Source: Schlegelella_A sp035995885 | GTDB taxonomy: Bacteria; Pseudomonadota; Gammaproteobacteria; Burkholderiales; Burkholderiaceae_C | NCBI GenBank assembly: GCA_035995885.1 | Contig: DASYKC010000210.1 | Location: forward strand, 13,915 to 77,914 | Length of the DNA: 64,000 nucleotides | Direction: 5' to 3' | In this document: in pieces, positions 16,648-25,469 of the stretch | How the letters are laid out: every line of letters starts with the position of its first letter | How positions within the stretch are numbered: position 1 is the stretch's first letter | The notes under the pieces: model-generated | Told to the model about the DNA's origin: nothing | Databases searched by the model: none | Seen by the model: the letters and a program-made list of their open reading frames with translations, nothing else | Position numbers and translations under genes: made by a program

Positions 16648-17040
16648 ATGAACCTGAAAGTACCCATCGGGATACTGGACGAGCTAGCGGAGACGGTGAT
16701 CCGCTCGACCGGTTCCCTCGACTTGGCGAGCGGCGAGATCTTCGACGTCCGCTATGAGGTTGATCGGCCTGGATTGATGGGCATGCCGGCGGTCGACGAG
16801 CAATACGAATTCACCAGCGGCGTGCTGTCCAACGACGGCAAGGACGTTGAATTCCGCATAGACGTTGACGTGATGCGTGGACAGTACTTCGTCAACCCGA
16901 CCGAGCTACTAGAACTCAAAGTCCGAGCCGCCAAGCTCTTCGCCGGCATCGAAGGCAAGACGCTGCTCGCCGCCTCGGAGCGCGCGGCGGCGGCATCCTC
17001 CGAGATCCACATCGGCGACTCGGACCGTCGCCTTCATTGA
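16648..17040 (+). CDS. Hypothetical protein
   Basis: 130 residues, acidic, with no signal peptide or membrane segment. It has a strand-rich middle (GEIFDVRYEVDRP, VEFRIDVDVMRGQYFVNP) and a helical C-terminus rich in Ala (LFAGIEGKTLLAASERAAAASS). AGAGG stands 8 bases before the ATG. I do not recognise a family. It is isolated, with gene-free DNA on both sides and the cyclase gene converging on it. Confidence 0.5.
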   Translation: MNLKVPIGILDELAETVIRSTGSLDLASGEIFDVRYEVDRPGLMGMPAVDEQYEFTSGVLSNDGKDVEFRIDVDVMRGQYFVNPTELLELKVRAAKLFAGIEGKTLLAASERAAAASSEIHIGDSDRRLH

Positions 17041-17234
17041 GCCAACAATCCTGAGCACAGCGAAAGTTGACTTACTGAGAAGGCTCGGTTCCAAGCATGG
17101 CTCCCCGGCGCTTCATCCAGCGAGCATGCGGGATCGGTTCAGGTTCGGTCTGCGACCAGAACCGCTGGGATCCAAGGGGCTGCGTCGAGAGGCGCAGTCC
17201 CTGTTTCTCGCTCCGCCGACCGGGCTGCAGCGAG

Positions 17235-18656
17235 TCAGCCCGCGAGCACCCGGTGCAGCGCCCACTCCCCCGGCACGCCCTTCAGTGCGTGTGCGCCGCG
17301 CGGCTCGAAGCCGAGCCCCGCGCCGGCGGTCAGGTCCTTGACGGTGCTCGACACCAGCACCTCGCCGGCAGCCGCCAGGCTCATCACGCGCGCGCCGATG
17401 TGAACGGCGATGCCGGCGACCTTGTCCCCGCTCGCCTCGATCTCGCCAGTGTGCAGGCCGGCGCGAATCTGCAGGTCGAGTGAATGCGCGTCGCGCGTCA
17501 GCGCCAGTGCGCACGACACGGCGCGTGCCGGCGCATCGAACGTCGCGAAGATGCCGTCGCCGGCGGTGTCGACCAAGCGGCCGCGATGCGCCGCGATCTG
17601 CGCGCTGGCCAGGCCGATGAAGCGCTGCAGGATCTCGCGCCAGGCACGATCGCCCAGCCGCGCTGCCAGCTCCGTCGAGCCGACGATGTCGGCGAAGAGC
17701 ACTGTGGCGAGATTGCGCTCGTCGCCCGGCGCCGCTGCGCGGCCCTCCTTCCAGCCGGGTCGCTTCTGCGCCCGTGCGAGCCAGCGCGCATGCAGCTCGT
17801 CGACGAATTCGGCCGCGCCCGCGAAGACCCGCGTGCGCACGCTGACCTGCTGCAGGAACGCCATCAACTTCCGGTCGTCGGAACTGTGGCCGTCGGCCAG
17901 CACCTCGCCGACATCGCGCGGATCCGAGAGCCTGCGCCGCTTGGTCATGCGCAGGAACATGCGCGCCAGCCAGTTGCTGAAGTTGCCGCCGATCAGTAGC
18001 AGGTGGTTGTGCTCGAGCTCGTGAAACAGCCGCTCGGGCGCGAGGTGCTCGCTCTGCAGGCCGCAGATGAATTCGAGCAGGTCCTCGTCGGAGAGCACGT
18101 ACGTCGGCGAGGCCGAGACCCGGCCGAGCAGGTGATACACCAGCGGGCGCGTGAGCCGCTCGCGCTCGGTGGGCAGGTCGTTGACGCGGTTGGGCGCATA
18201 GGCGACCACGTCGGTCTGCGCCGCGCCGCCGAAGCGCTCGGCGTTGATCGCCTGCTCGAGCAGCGGGTCGAACGTGGTGCTCACGAACAGATCGAAGTCG
18301 GTGATCTGCGCGAGCTGCGCCAGCGCGCGCGGCGGCGCGAAAACACTATCGCGAAGCACCCCGCGCAGGCGTGAATACGCTTCCTCGCGACGACCGCGGG
18401 ACGACAGAAACCAGCACACCACGTCGTTCAGCGTGTACGACTCGGGCAGCAGGGCGGTGTCGACGCCGAGGCGTGCCGCGAGCTTGTCGGCCAGCCAGTC
18501 GTAGAGCAGGCGGGGGCCCGTGTCCGTCTCGACCCGCAGCAGCTCGGGGCCGACGATCGGGATGACGCGGCGGTCCTCGATGTAATCGAGCAGGTCGTTC
18601 CAGCCGTCCTCGTCGAAGGTGGCCGCGGGGCCATGAGGCTTCAGCACGGCGCTCAT
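17235..18656 (-). CDS. SIR2-like domain fused to class III nucleotide cyclase
   Basis: 473 residues in two parts. Residues about 20-295 form a SIR2-like (SIR2_2-type) Rossmann domain: IPIVGPELL (33-40), LFVSTTFDPLLEQAI (124-137), VYHLLGRVSASPTYVLSDEDLLEF (173-196, split by a loop), and LLLIGGNFSNWLARMFLR (219-236). Residues 315-473 form a class III adenylate/guanylate cyclase domain. Its metal aspartates D323 (FADIVGSTE) and D367 (AGDGIF) and the transition-state arginine R423 are present. Usual purine-selecting residues are changed: D363 where lysine is expected, I416 where aspartate is expected, and H419 where asparagine is expected. The SIR2 catalytic Asn and His also look replaced (TTFD for TTNxD, HLLG for LHG). 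The ATG at 18656 is chosen because similarity starts soon after. Divergent from the nSTAND gene. A signalling or defence role is inferred. Confidence 0.85.
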   Translation of the reverse strand: MSAVLKPHGPAATFDEDGWNDLLDYIEDRRVIPIVGPELLRVETDTGPRLLYDWLADKLAARLGVDTALLPESYTLNDVVCWFLSSRGRREEAYSRLRGVLRDSVFAPPRALAQLAQITDFDLFVSTTFDPLLEQAINAERFGGAAQTDVVAYAPNRVNDLPTERERLTRPLVYHLLGRVSASPTYVLSDEDLLEFICGLQSEHLAPERLFHELEHNHLLLIGGNFSNWLARMFLRMTKRRRLSDPRDVGEVLADGHSSDDRKLMAFLQQVSVRTRVFAGAAEFVDELHARWLARAQKRPGWKEGRAAAPGDERNLATVLFADIVGSTELAARLGDRAWREILQRFIGLASAQIAAHRGRLVDTAGDGIFATFDAPARAVSCALALTRDAHSLDLQIRAGLHTGEIEASGDKVAGIAVHIGARVMSLAAAGEVLVSSTVKDLTAGAGLGFEPRGAHALKGVPGEWALHRVLAG

Positions 18657-18775
18657 GTCGGTGAAGGAACGAGCGGCAAGGGCATGGCGGCCGAGTTTCC
18701 GCGAATGCCCGCGGGCGGTCAAACCCGGGTCGCGGGGCTGGCGCGCGAGCGCGTTGGGTGTGAAGATGCGCGCCC
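18657..18775. promoter_or_regulatory. Divergent intergenic region between SIR2-cyclase and nSTAND genes
   Basis: 119 bases separate the two head-to-head start codons, so promoters for both genes must lie here or inside the 5' ends. I see no strong -35/-10 pair and no clear operator palindrome. Shared control is likely from geometry alone. Confidence 0.45.
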
Positions 18776-21700
18776 ATGACCGAACCCGCCGTCGATCCGG
18801 AGCAGCCTTGGCTTGGGCTCAACTCCTTCACGGAATCGACGCGCGGCTTCTTCTACGGGCGCGAAGACGAAGTCGCCGAGCTGGCGCGCCGCGTGCAACG
18901 CAAGCTCCTGACGGTGCTCTTCGGCCAGAGCGGCCTGGGCAAGACCTCGATCCTGCGCGCCGGCCTGGTGCCGCGGCTGCGGCCCGCCGGCCATTGCCCC
19001 GTCTACGTCCGGATCGACTACGGGCCGGACTCGCCCTCGCCCGCCGCACAGATCAAGCAGGCCGTGTTTCGCGAGACGCTGGCATCGGGAACGTGGACGC
19101 AGACCGGGGCCTCCGAGGCCGACGAATCGCTCTGGGAATTCCTGCACCACCGCGACGATGTTCTGCTCGACGCGCAAGGCCGCCCGCTCGTGCCGCTCCT
19201 GATCTTCGACCAGTTCGAGGAGATCTTCACCCTGGCCCAGGGCAACGACTTCGGCCGGGCGCGCGCCGCGGAGTTCATCGCCGAGCTGGCCGACCTCGCC
19301 GAGAACCGCCCGCCCCGCGCCCTGGAGGCACGCCTCGACGCCGACGACAGCATCGCCGAGCGCTTCGACTTCGCTCGCACCGATTACCGCATCCTGATCG
19401 CGCTTCGAGAGGACTATCTCGCCCACCTCGAGTCGCTCAAAGCGACGATGCCGAGCATCACCCAAAACCGCATGCGCCTGGCTCGCATGACCGGCGAGCA
19501 GGCGCTCGATGCGGTCGTCAAGCCCGGGGGCAAGCTGGTCTCCGGCGAGGTGGCGGAGGCGATCGTGCGCTTCGTCGCAGGCGGCGCCGAGCTGCGCAAT
19601 GCCGAGGTCGAGCCTTCGCTGCTGAGCCTGATCTGCCGCGAGCTCAACGCGGCGCGCATGGCCCAGGGCAAGCCCGAGATCTCGGCCGACCTGCTGGCCG
19701 GCTCGCACGCGACGATCCTCGCCGAGTTCTACGAGCGCGCACTGGCCGACCAGCCGCCGGGCGTGCGCCACTTCATCGAAGATCAGCTGCTCACCGAATC
19801 GGCGTTTCGCGAGAACATCGCCGAAGAGCGCGTGCAGAAGGCGTTCGCCGAAGCCGGCGCCGCGCCCGCTGCGCTCGCCACCCTCGTCGATCGACGCCTG
19901 CTGCGCATCGAGGAGCGGCTCGACCTGCGCCGCGTCGAGCTCACGCACGACGTCCTCTGCGGCGTCGTGGCGGCGAGCCGCGAGGCTCGCCATGAGCGCG
20001 AGTCGCGCGACGCGGCCGAAGCGGCACTCGCGTCGCAGCGCGAGCGCGAAACGCAGACCCGGCGCGCGCTGGTCCGGGCGCGCAAGATCGCCTCGGTCTG
20101 CATCGTGCTCGCGCTCGTCGCTGCCGCCGCGGCGGCGTTCGGCATCTACGGGATGTACGAGGCGCAGAAGACGCGCACCCTCGCCGAATCGGCGCGGGGC
20201 GAGTCGGAGCGGCTGATCGTCTATTTGCTCGATGACTTCTACCGCGAGCTCGAGCCTGTGGGCCGGCTCGAGATCGTCGGCGAGCTCGCTAAGCGCGCCC
20301 TGGCCTACTACGATGGACTCCCGGCCGAGCTGCGCGGGCCCGAGACGATGCGCAATCAGGCGCTCGCGCAGGTGCGCTACGGCGTGGTGTTGCGCAACCA
20401 GGGCCGCGCCGCCGAAGCGTCCAAGGCCCTCGGCGCTTCCGTCGCGACCCTCGACGGCCTGCGTTCGCACGGAGATGCGAGCGAGCCCACGACGATCGGC
20501 CTGGCGATGGGTCTGGTCGGGCAGGCCCGCCTCGGCTCCGAAGGCGATCGGGGCGAGGCGCTGGCCGCGGCGCGCCGCGCGGTCGAGCTGCTGCGCGCGG
20601 CCGCGCCGCCGGCCGACCAGAGCGTTGCCCTTCGCCGCGCGCTCGGAACCGCGTGGACCCAGCTGGGCTTTCTCGAGCAGCGCAGCGGCCGCGACGAAGA
20701 GGCGCTGAAGAGCCTGCAGGCGGGCCTCGACGCCTACCGCAGCGTCGATGGCCTGAAGGGCGACGACGACGCCGCAGCCAACTTCGCGGTGACCTCGGCG
20801 TGGATGATGGATGCCCTGACCGTGTTGGGGCGCCCGGGCGATGCCTTGCGCATCGCCGCCGAGGGGCGCGCCGTGGCGTCCGCCATCCTCGAGCGCCAGC
20901 CGACGCACATGCTCGCCCTCCGCGCCCGCGCACTCCTCGCCTCGAACACCGCCTCGGCCTACGGCGAGCAGCTGCAATGGGCGCGCGTGATCGAGGCGGC
21001 CGATCTCGCCGCCGAGGATTGGCGCACGCTGTCACGCGTCGATCCGTCCAACGTCATCACCGTGAACAATTTCGGCGTCGCGCACATGAATGCTGGCAGC
21101 GCGCTGTGGAACCTCGGACATGCCGGCGCGGCTAGGGAGAAATTCCTGCAGGGCGCTGAGTTTCAACGGTCGGCGGCAGCGCGCTCGGGCATGGTGAGCG
21201 GCACGCTCTCGCGACTGACCTTCCTCGCCTCGCTCGCCGATATAGAAGCCGGGCAGCTTGCGACAGGCGACCGGGAGCTGGCTGAGGCGAAGCGCCTCTA
21301 CGTCGCTTGGCTCGAGTCGTTTCCGCGAGGTTCTTTCGCGCGCCGCTTATGGGAGTTGACCGAACCGGTGAGCTCGATCGAGCACGCCGTCGCGCGCGGC
21401 GACTTCGCCGCCGCGCGACAAGCCGGCCCAGGCGTGCGCGCGGGCTTCGAGCAGCTCGACCCCGGCACGGACCCGGGTCGACGGCGTTTCAAGACCGACA
21501 TTCAGCGCCGCCTGCTCATGGCGCTGGTTCGTGCCGACGTCGAGTCCAACGATCTTCCGGGCGCCGCCCAGCAGGCCCGCGCGCTGGCCCGATTGCAGAA
21601 GGAGACACCGGCCGTCGGCATTGAAACGCAGCGCGATGAAGCCATGGCCCATGCGCTGACGGCCCTGGCGCTGGCGCGCGTCGGTGCCGGCGATGAAGCG

Positions 21701-21949
21701 CGGGCCGAGGCCGCGCTGGCACTGGCGTTCGAGCGCAGACTGCAGGCCATGGAGAGCGACGATCAGGTCCGCCACCTGGGCCTGTCGATGGCGCTGGTGG
21801 CTTCGGGTGCGGCGAACCCGGCCCAGGCAAGCGTGCTGCTGGGCGAGGCGCACACGTCGTTCGATGCGATGGCTGCCGAGCTGCGCACATCGCGGACCGG
21901 CCGCTGGATCGAAAGCCTGATCGTGCAGGAGCAGCGCTCGCTGCACTGA
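18776..21949 (+). CDS. Membrane-anchored nSTAND NTPase with helical-repeat C-terminus
   Basis: 1057 residues. The nSTAND1-type domain opens with WLGLNSFTE and FFYGREDEV. Walker A is GQSGLGKTS (50-58), Walker B LLIFDQFEE (141-149), followed by a winged-helix region with RMTGEQALDAV and ELTHDVLC (about 380-390). A charged coiled-coil-like stretch (about 392-432) leads into one membrane helix (about 437-460). The remaining 590 residues are alpha-helical, TPR-like repeats. This layout fits a sensor: repeats bind a trigger, the NTPase oligomerises, and the helix anchors it. No effector domain is present in the protein itself. The cyclase divergent from it is the likely partner (inference). Related nSTAND proteins include antiviral Avs proteins, but also serine/threonine-kinase-type signalling proteins. 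Confidence 0.88.
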   Translation: MTEPAVDPEQPWLGLNSFTESTRGFFYGREDEVAELARRVQRKLLTVLFGQSGLGKTSILRAGLVPRLRPAGHCPVYVRIDYGPDSPSPAAQIKQAVFRETLASGTWTQTGASEADESLWEFLHHRDDVLLDAQGRPLVPLLIFDQFEEIFTLAQGNDFGRARAAEFIAELADLAENRPPRALEARLDADDSIAERFDFARTDYRILIALREDYLAHLESLKATMPSITQNRMRLARMTGEQALDAVVKPGGKLVSGEVAEAIVRFVAGGAELRNAEVEPSLLSLICRELNAARMAQGKPEISADLLAGSHATILAEFYERALADQPPGVRHFIEDQLLTESAFRENIAEERVQKAFAEAGAAPAALATLVDRRLLRIEERLDLRRVELTHDVLCGVVAASREARHERESRDAAEAALASQRERETQTRRALVRARKIASVCIVLALVAAAAAAFGIYGMYEAQKTRTLAESARGESERLIVYLLDDFYRELEPVGRLEIVGELAKRALAYYDGLPAELRGPETMRNQALAQVRYGVVLRNQGRAAEASKALGASVATLDGLRSHGDASEPTTIGLAMGLVGQARLGSEGDRGEALAAARRAVELLRAAAPPADQSVALRRALGTAWTQLGFLEQRSGRDEEALKSLQAGLDAYRSVDGLKGDDDAAANFAVTSAWMMDALTVLGRPGDALRIAAEGRAVASAILERQPTHMLALRARALLASNTASAYGEQLQWARVIEAADLAAEDWRTLSRVDPSNVITVNNFGVAHMNAGSALWNLGHAGAAREKFLQGAEFQRSAAARSGMVSGTLSRLTFLASLADIEAGQLATGDRELAEAKRLYVAWLESFPRGSFARRLWELTEPVSSIEHAVARGDFAAARQAGPGVRAGFEQLDPGTDPGRRRFKTDIQRRLLMALVRADVESNDLPGAAQQARALARLQKETPAVGIETQRDEAMAHALTALALARVGAGDEARAEAALALAFERRLQAMESDDQVRHLGLSMALVASGAANPAQASVLLGEAHTSFDAMAAELRTSRTGRWIESLIVQEQRSLH

Positions 21950-22530
21950 CCGCTTCGAGCCAGCCGACTCGCATCGTCCAGCGAGCGCCGCATCACGATC
22001 GAAATCGAGATCGCGCGGCGCCGTGTAATCATCGCCGCAGAACCGGGTCAGCTGGCGAAGCGCTCCTACCCTAGCTGCGAGTGCCACTCCCCTCGTCGCT
22101 TGATGCGGTCGCAATCTTGTGCTTATAGGGCAATGCGTTCCAGTCTCGGCGACCAACAATAGTCAAAAGCCTCGCGCTCCACAGGTAAATCGCGCCGCGC
22201 GTTCCGAGCCGAGAGCCGCCTGCGAGACGCGTTTCGCCATCAAACAGCGCATGGGAACGCGGAGCGTTAGGCCAAACGGCGGATAGGGATTGCAATGATC
22301 CGAATGAAGCGGCGTGAGGTCCTTCTACCTATGCTTCTCGGGCGGTGCCCTCGGGTCGGGGCGCAACGGCCGGCAACCTCGGTCGTACACGGGGTCGACC
22401 CTGAGCGGTCGTTCACATCCGTCGGACGAATCACTGCTCCGCGGCAGAAGCAGTTGTTCGAGACCCGGACATCGAAGAACCGCGACGGGCCCAGAGCGAC
22501 CGCGGCCGTTGATAGCTACAGCAGCCGGAC
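21950..22530. other. 581-base stretch without a convincing gene
   Basis: Follows the nSTAND gene and precedes the end of a reverse-strand hypothetical gene. Only short, mutually overlapping open frames occur, none with a recognisable product. A GTTAGGC heptamer (about 22267) resembles an integron attC core half-site, but no partner RYYYAAC half was found at a suitable distance. Confidence 0.4.
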
Positions 22531-23274
22531 CTAGTATGTGAACCTCTCGAAGGGATCGTCTTGCAACTTCAAGTTTGACCAGTCGAAGTCGTAGCGCTCG
22601 GCGGTTGGCCACTCCGGGAAGCGGACGGAGAAATAGTCCCCGATCGCTAGCCCTGCGCCGTCGCTACGCGGTCCCGACCCCAGCGTAATGGCGTACATCC
22701 CCGGCGACGGCATGAAGTCCTCAGTGCCAAATTGCGCGGACAGCAGGACCAGGACGCCCGTCACGGCGTCAATCGCGTTCTCCAACGAGGCGTTGGAGAA
22801 CTCCTTGTGCCGGTCGTGCTTTGAGTCGTTGTAGGCCCGATACCAGCTCAAGCTCTGTGTGCCGGACCAAGCGCTAAACGGCTTCCTTGCGTTCTGCGAG
22901 CCGGTCCATATCGGAAACAAGACTTCGAATTCTGATAGCCGATGCGTAGCCTCGATTTTCCGATAGTCCTGCATGTTCCAATCGCCACCGCCCGCCTTCA
23001 TGTAGCCGTGCTCTCGCAAGATTGCCTTGCAGTTGGCCTCTGCTTCCATGCATGCGCGCGCCAAAAGGGAGTGGAGACGAAACGAGTAAGTAGCGAGATT
23101 CGAGTCCGCGGGCTCGATGAAGTCAAATAGCTCGACCAAATCGGCTTGCAGTAGCTTGAAGGACCTGATTAGATGTAGCGCGTCCTTGGCGAAGCGCAAG
23201 TCCTTCACGTAGTCCATTGAGAACACGCCGGTGGTTTCGGGGCGTAGTGTTCGCAGGTAGGGCTTCGTGAGCAT
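22531..23274 (-). CDS. Hypothetical protein with HEPN-like helix motif
   Basis: 247 residues, soluble, lower in GC than the flanking genes. The N-terminal two thirds look all-helical, with a central WYRAYNDSKHDRH followed by a long helix (LENAIDAVTGVLVLLSAQF). R-x6-H in RAYNDSKH resembles the Rx4-6H motif of HEPN ribonucleases, but the match is short and I cannot confirm the fold. The C-terminal part is strand-rich with two aromatic segments (YFSVRFPEWP; YDFDWSNLKL). An internal ATG 20 codons in could be the real start. It may be cargo of the same accessory region as the SIR2-cyclase/nSTAND pair. Confidence 0.65.
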   Translation of the reverse strand: MLTKPYLRTLRPETTGVFSMDYVKDLRFAKDALHLIRSFKLLQADLVELFDFIEPADSNLATYSFRLHSLLARACMEAEANCKAILREHGYMKAGGGDWNMQDYRKIEATHRLSEFEVLFPIWTGSQNARKPFSAWSGTQSLSWYRAYNDSKHDRHKEFSNASLENAIDAVTGVLVLLSAQFGTEDFMPSPGMYAITLGSGPRSDGAGLAIGDYFSVRFPEWPTAERYDFDWSNLKLQDDPFERFTY

Positions 23275-23463
23275 GCCTCACTTTACTGCACAGTTCGGCG
23301 ACTCGAGAGCAGCTTGTAGCCGACGCTCTACGCGTCAGCGTTGCTATTCCGCGAGTCGCATGTTCGAGAGGTAAAGGGACGGCTGGACGGCTCCCTTCAG
23401 GCGCGGGCCGCCGTCAAGCCTGGACCACGCGCCAGTGGACATAGCTGCATCTTGGTGCTCGGA

Positions 23464-25362
23464 CTAGACGGGATACTTGAGCCGGGTCAGCAAGGCCGCA
23501 AACCGGGGATCGTTGCGCAAGCTCTTCCAGCGAGGGTCGAGGCGAAGCCACACCAACCAGTGCGAGCGCTCCTCGAATGCCATTTCGAGCGAGCGGAAAG
23601 CCTCGTCGGACTGGCCGAGGCCAGCGTGCACCAGCGCGATGCCGTACGCAGTGACAAAGCGCTCGGCCGAGAGCGACTGCATCTCGCGCAGCACCATGCG
23701 CGCCTCGCTGGTCATCCCCGCCATTGCGTATGTGAAGCCGCGTGCCGCCACGAGAACCGACCATTGGCGTGCCTTCGCTTCCGCGACGGCCGTTTCGGCC
23801 AACGCGGCGTCGAAACGGCCCAATTCCAGAAGCGCGCGAGCGAGCCAGAGGTGAGCCAGCATGAAGTCGCTCTTCATGTCGAGCACTGCTCGGAACTGCG
23901 CGACTGCTTCTGGATACCGGCCGTTGTAATAGTGGTGAAAGCCGATGTCGGTGTTGATTGCGAGCGAGAGAGGGTCCAGCCTGTGGGCCGTCTGGATTTC
24001 GCCGAACGCATGATCCGGTCGACCGCTCGCCAGCAGGTACACCGCGTACCACTGGTGCGAAACCGCATCATTCGGATTGAGTGAGATCGCGCGCAGGAAC
24101 TCGTCGCGCGCCCCCTCCCAGTCCCAGTCGAAATAGAACTTGATGTAGGCGAGCGAGGCATGGGCCTGCGCGAGTGAGGGGTCGAGCTCGAGCGCTTTCA
24201 ATGCGTACGGACGCGCGACCGGGAACGTGCCGGCCGGCGCCACGAAACCGAGATAGCCGAGCGTCGTGTGCGCGTCGGCCAGCGCAGCATGCGCCAGCGC
24301 GAAGCGCGGATCGAGCTCGATGGCGCGGCGGAATTGAACGATCGCGCTGTGCAAGCTCGCCTCGGAGCGCTGGTTCCAAAGAAAGCGGCCCTGCAGATAG
24401 GCTTGGTAAGCCGGCGCGCTCGCCGTCGGCTCACCCGACGTCGTCGCCTCATCGACGCCGGTCGAGACCCCGACCTGCAAGGCGCCCGCAAGATCCCGGA
24501 GAACTCGGGCTTCCAGCTTCGGCAGATCTCCCGGCGCGACCTCGTACGCCTTGCTCCACACCTGGGCGTTCCGAGCAACGTCGACCAGCTCGAGCTGCAG
24601 CCTGATGGCGTCCCGCGTCTGCGAAAGCGAGCCGGTCACCACAGCGGCGGCATCGAGCGCGCGGCCAGCAGCAGCCGGGTCGCCGAGTGCATCCTTGAAG
24701 CGGAAAGCCGAGGCACGCGGCGAAACGCGCAACTCTGGGAATCGGGTCAGGCCGTTGATCACCGCCTCGGCGACGCCGTCCGTCAGATAAGCGCCCTGAC
24801 CCTCGTCCGCACCGAACGGTAACACCGCGACGGACGGATAGGGTGCCCTCCCGGAGCGACTTTGCCAGCGGGACACGCCCAGGATCGCGAGCGCGGCGGC
24901 AGACATGCCGGCCAAGAGCAAAGCGGCTCTTCGGCGTGGAAACATCGAGCCAACGTCGGCATCACGGGAAAGGCCGGTCGACGCGCGCGCGATCAGACCG
25001 TCGCGGAGCGGTGCCGGTTCGAGGGCCGTGGCACCGTCAGCGAGCTCGACCGCCGCCTGAAAGCGGTAGCCCTGTCTGGGCACTGTCTCGATCCATTCAC
25101 CTTCGGGAGCTGCGCCGAGGACCTTGCGAAGCGCCGAGACGTTCACGCTCAGGTTGACCTCCTCGACCACGACCGCGGGCCACACGGCACGCAACAGTTC
25201 GTCCTTCGTGACGAGGTGTCCAGACTGCCGGACGAGGACGACCAGCAGATCGAACGCCTTGCCTGTCAAGGCGACGGGCTTGCCATGGCGCAGCAACCGA
25301 CGCTCGCTCGGCATCAGGATGAACTCGCCAAAGCGGTAGATCGCCTGCTCGTGAGGCTTCAT
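23464..25362 (-). CDS. CadC-like winged-helix transcriptional regulator with TPR C-terminus
   Basis: 632 residues. Residues 5-100 form an OmpR/PhoB-type DNA-binding domain (YRFGEFILMPSERRLLRHG; LTGKAFDLLVVLVRQSGHLV; VSALRKVLG; VPRQGYRF). A membrane helix lies near 150-170 (RRAALLLAGMSAAALAILG). Next comes a domain typical of this group (FPELRVSPRASAFRF ... LVDVARNAQVWSKAYE), then several TPR repeats to the end (ALELDPSLAQAHASLAYIKF). These are one-component membrane-bound activators. It is divergent from an NTF2-like secreted protein 107 bases away, its most likely target. The frame opens earlier, but similarity begins at this ATG. Confidence 0.88.
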   Translation of the reverse strand: MKPHEQAIYRFGEFILMPSERRLLRHGKPVALTGKAFDLLVVLVRQSGHLVTKDELLRAVWPAVVVEEVNLSVNVSALRKVLGAAPEGEWIETVPRQGYRFQAAVELADGATALEPAPLRDGLIARASTGLSRDADVGSMFPRRRAALLLAGMSAAALAILGVSRWQSRSGRAPYPSVAVLPFGADEGQGAYLTDGVAEAVINGLTRFPELRVSPRASAFRFKDALGDPAAAGRALDAAAVVTGSLSQTRDAIRLQLELVDVARNAQVWSKAYEVAPGDLPKLEARVLRDLAGALQVGVSTGVDEATTSGEPTASAPAYQAYLQGRFLWNQRSEASLHSAIVQFRRAIELDPRFALAHAALADAHTTLGYLGFVAPAGTFPVARPYALKALELDPSLAQAHASLAYIKFYFDWDWEGARDEFLRAISLNPNDAVSHQWYAVYLLASGRPDHAFGEIQTAHRLDPLSLAINTDIGFHHYYNGRYPEAVAQFRAVLDMKSDFMLAHLWLARALLELGRFDAALAETAVAEAKARQWSVLVAARGFTYAMAGMTSEARMVLREMQSLSAERFVTAYGIALVHAGLGQSDEAFRSLEMAFEERSHWLVWLRLDPRWKSLRNDPRFAALLTRLKYPV

Positions 25363-25469
25363 GCTGCCTTTAGGAGATTTGCAAGGGAAATCCAGTGGCT
25401 TCGCAGGGACCGGCCGATCACCGGTCGAGATCATGGCACGGCCAGTTCTCAACCCACCCGGAGCTACCC

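Noticed and set aside
22260..22285. GTTAGGC as an integron attC site
   Set aside because: No RYYYAAC partner or inverted inner repeats were found at the right distance, and no integrase gene is present.
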